From an uncultured Bacilli bacterium (lineage in GTDB: Bacteria; Bacillota_I; Bacilli_A; RF39; UBA660): DNA of 15,197 bases. Every line of letters starts with the position of its first letter. The stretch's first letter is position 1. Positions 14,901-15,197 of the stretch are shown one piece after another. The notes below the pieces were generated by a model. The model made no database searches. It saw nothing but the letters and a program-made list of their open reading frames with translations, and was not told the DNA's origin. Position numbers and translations under genes: made by a program. The DNA lies in NCBI GenBank assembly GCA_934167695.1, contig CAKPLP010000017.1, positions 1 to 15,197 on the forward strand. Direction: 5' to 3'.

Positions 14901-15197
14901 TTTAAATATTAATTATACAGTTGAAGGGCTACATATTAATGATGGTGGTTATATTACTATCACTAATATTTTAAATAAGTATATAAATAATCCAGATGGA
15001 TCTAGCAATATAAGGGATAAATGGTATTATGATAATAATTATATTTATTACTATAAAGATGGTGAATTATTAAAGGGAATCTATGAAATAGATAAAAAAA
15101 AGTATCTCTTTGGAATAACTTCTGGAAAGTTATATACATCAGGGGTTGCAGAGATAACATATGGAAATCAACAAGGAGTATATTATACAAATAGTGA
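11962..15197 (+). CDS. Secreted modular surface protein: M6-type metalloprotease, propeller-like repeats, wall-binding repeats, SGNH hydrolase (3' end outside window)
   Basis: The frame is open with no stop for 1078 codons to the window edge. ATG 11962 has GGGGAG at 11948-11953. Domains in order: Sec signal peptide 1-28 (KK, hydrophobic core, cleavage likely after VYA). Next an M6-type (immune inhibitor A-like) zinc protease at about 33-430, with AHEFLHVLGFPDLY giving ligands H220 and H224, base E221 and probable third ligand D230, then GMWDIMA (243-248). A propeller-like region of repeated beta units follows at about 444-763. Then come an Asn/Asp/Lys/Glu linker (764-793), a choline/glucan-binding-type repeat (794-830, YYYVNGK...YYFDEAG), and an SGNH hydrolase domain (831-1010; S840 in GDSLT, GTND 890-893, E988 and H991 in VEGLH). 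Further wall-binding-type repeats begin near 1016. The protein is probably displayed on the cell wall, cutting proteins and esters. Whether the wall ligand is choline, teichoic acid or glucan is unknown. It lies 41 nt behind ugd. Confidence 0.88.
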   Translation, partial: MNSNKKIVLILIMIITLFGLLRLDTVYATDTKKVSNIVVFAKFKDDTKDVFNAKSKSYSNWTLIKNMYNKNEGNGGDNSFKNYINIISEGKVDVDNYFPQENNDETSVTTYTLNNNIEYYQNSDTIIQEIINAINSSKITYNLGSNKLNNIDSAFIDNLTVIIQGSPKDSSVISSHKAEYSGTEKINGLGVSNYNIIPSSYIVTDDATIGVKQSQNIIAHEFLHVLGFPDLYRKTDLGEPVGMWDIMAKSSFYLQYPLSYLRAKQGWITSNTITKSGTYTLTAVSAQGGNKLFEIKTPLSDSESIFLEYRKKNDSTYALDHGIPSSGLLMYRVDNKIEDYTNIRGKNYIYVYRPNVTDKDSGSDIASDGDYKGFNRYYDAALEPEKGETEYGSTDLTKSFTDNTLYYSNGQNSGIKISNVTYSNDKNQITFNVDFANYNEENLWKNIDSLAANSYGSILYKNKASNEVYISYSNGSGSTSKVSVKKINGNSLDVIGNEIDNANYPSLAVYNNSLYLVTQRFNGYLDLYKLEGSSWKKIKEYKTNYPKNVKLIESNKSLYLMYEETVSGYKTKLTINDVVNNKVITEREAQDFGNPAVSFYNNKLYLAYSSYFDSNSSAKIESYDLEKNEWKVEKTSTINKSNVHYIKQYGNKLYVLIGADKTSPIVYTYDGTTWSEDKINLINNYSNLTMNIINDNVYLSYINTQDNTTNLLKLSNQKSEIIDSNLGSDYSYLYTENDKENMYAITSDNNSTSINIKTKKIETDNSNNSTDDKGNDNNKDNNKENEGTDQSKNGFVVENGNTYYYVNGKKLTGRNKIDDIEYYFDEAGIMHGNILFLGDSLTDYYNLSKYYQDELVINSGIAGNTTDDILNDMYNRVYKYNPSKIFLLIGTNDIVYGKDVNYITNNINKIIDLIRKKLPNCKIYLESLYPINNTNNLKVNHNVVANRTNDVINQINTKIKEIPNITYINIHDSLVDTNGNLNINYTVEGLHINDGGYITITNILNKYINNPDGSSNIRDKWYYDNNYIYYYKDGELLKGIYEIDKKKYLFGITSGKLYTSGVAEITYGNQQGVYYTNS
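14287..14310 (+). repeat. Short in-frame 12-bp duplication in the exoprotein linker
   Basis: GACAATAACAAG (14287-14298) is followed directly by GATAATAACAAG (14299-14310), differing at one base and encoding (DNNK)2. It lies in the low-complexity linker and keeps frame, consistent with slippage-driven linker length change. Confidence 0.6.
14722..14751 (+). repeat. Direct repeat copy 2 (30 nt, within the exoprotein SGNH domain)
   Basis: Identical over all 30 positions to 7376-7405 in the stand-alone SGNH hydrolase gene. Flanking bases differ, but the surrounding protein segments remain similar on both sides. Confidence 0.85.

Noticed and set aside
1..15197. CRISPR array, insertion sequence, integrase, phage or tRNA genes
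   Set aside because: No regularly spaced repeats, no transposase or recombinase motifs, no terminal inverted repeats and no cloverleaf with an anticodon arm were seen. The region looks like ordinary chromosome.

Overview
The window reads as chromosomal DNA of a very AT-rich, low-GC Gram-positive bacterium (Bacillota, Clostridia or a related lineage). Support: an rRNA operon end, a tsaE-tsaB-rimI-tsaD cluster, strong AGGAGG-type ribosome binding sites, a wall-repeat exoprotein, and AT-rich codon choice throughout. Every supportable gene is on the + strand. I cannot resolve genus or species from the sequence alone.

Layout. 1-57 is the 3' end of a 5S rRNA, closing an rRNA operon that lies upstream. 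196-2689 is the tight four-gene operon for the t6A tRNA modification (TsaE, TsaB, TsaD) plus the RimI acetyltransferase, closed by a hairpin terminator. 2805-6589 is a second operon: an iron-type alcohol dehydrogenase, a stand-alone FIST sensory-domain protein and an NAD(P)-dependent aldehyde dehydrogenase, also ended by a terminator. 6887-7663 is a single-gene unit for a membrane-anchored SGNH hydrolase. 7804-9168 encodes a HTH_XRE regulator fused to a multi-pass membrane domain. 9244-9882 encodes a flavoprotein with a four-cysteine iron-sulfur-type motif. 9940-10308 and 10351-10656 are two small unidentified genes. 10751-11920 is UDP-glucose 6-dehydrogenase. From 11962 to the right edge runs one uninterrupted reading frame of at least 1078 codons, open at the window end. 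It encodes a secreted modular protein: signal peptide, M6-type zinc metalloprotease, propeller-like repeats, Asn/Asp/Lys-rich linker, wall-binding repeat, SGNH hydrolase domain, then more wall-binding repeats.

How it fits together. The left part is housekeeping: translation fidelity and aldehyde/alcohol redox. The right part is cell-envelope biology: a nucleotide-sugar dehydrogenase for acidic polysaccharide, a membrane-tethered SGNH hydrolase, and a giant surface protein carrying a sibling of that same hydrolase domain. The two SGNH domains share an exact 30-nt stretch and the same Asp-to-Glu change at the usual catalytic acid, so they are close paralogues probably shuffled within this genome.

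Most transcription units are bounded by hairpin + T-run terminators, and at least six putative promoters carry an extended -10 (TGnTATAAT or TGATATACT), often with no recognisable -35. The most notable material is the protease-propeller-SGNH exoprotein, the FIST protein lodged between ADH and ALDH, and the membrane-bound XRE regulator with an inverted repeat at its own promoter.
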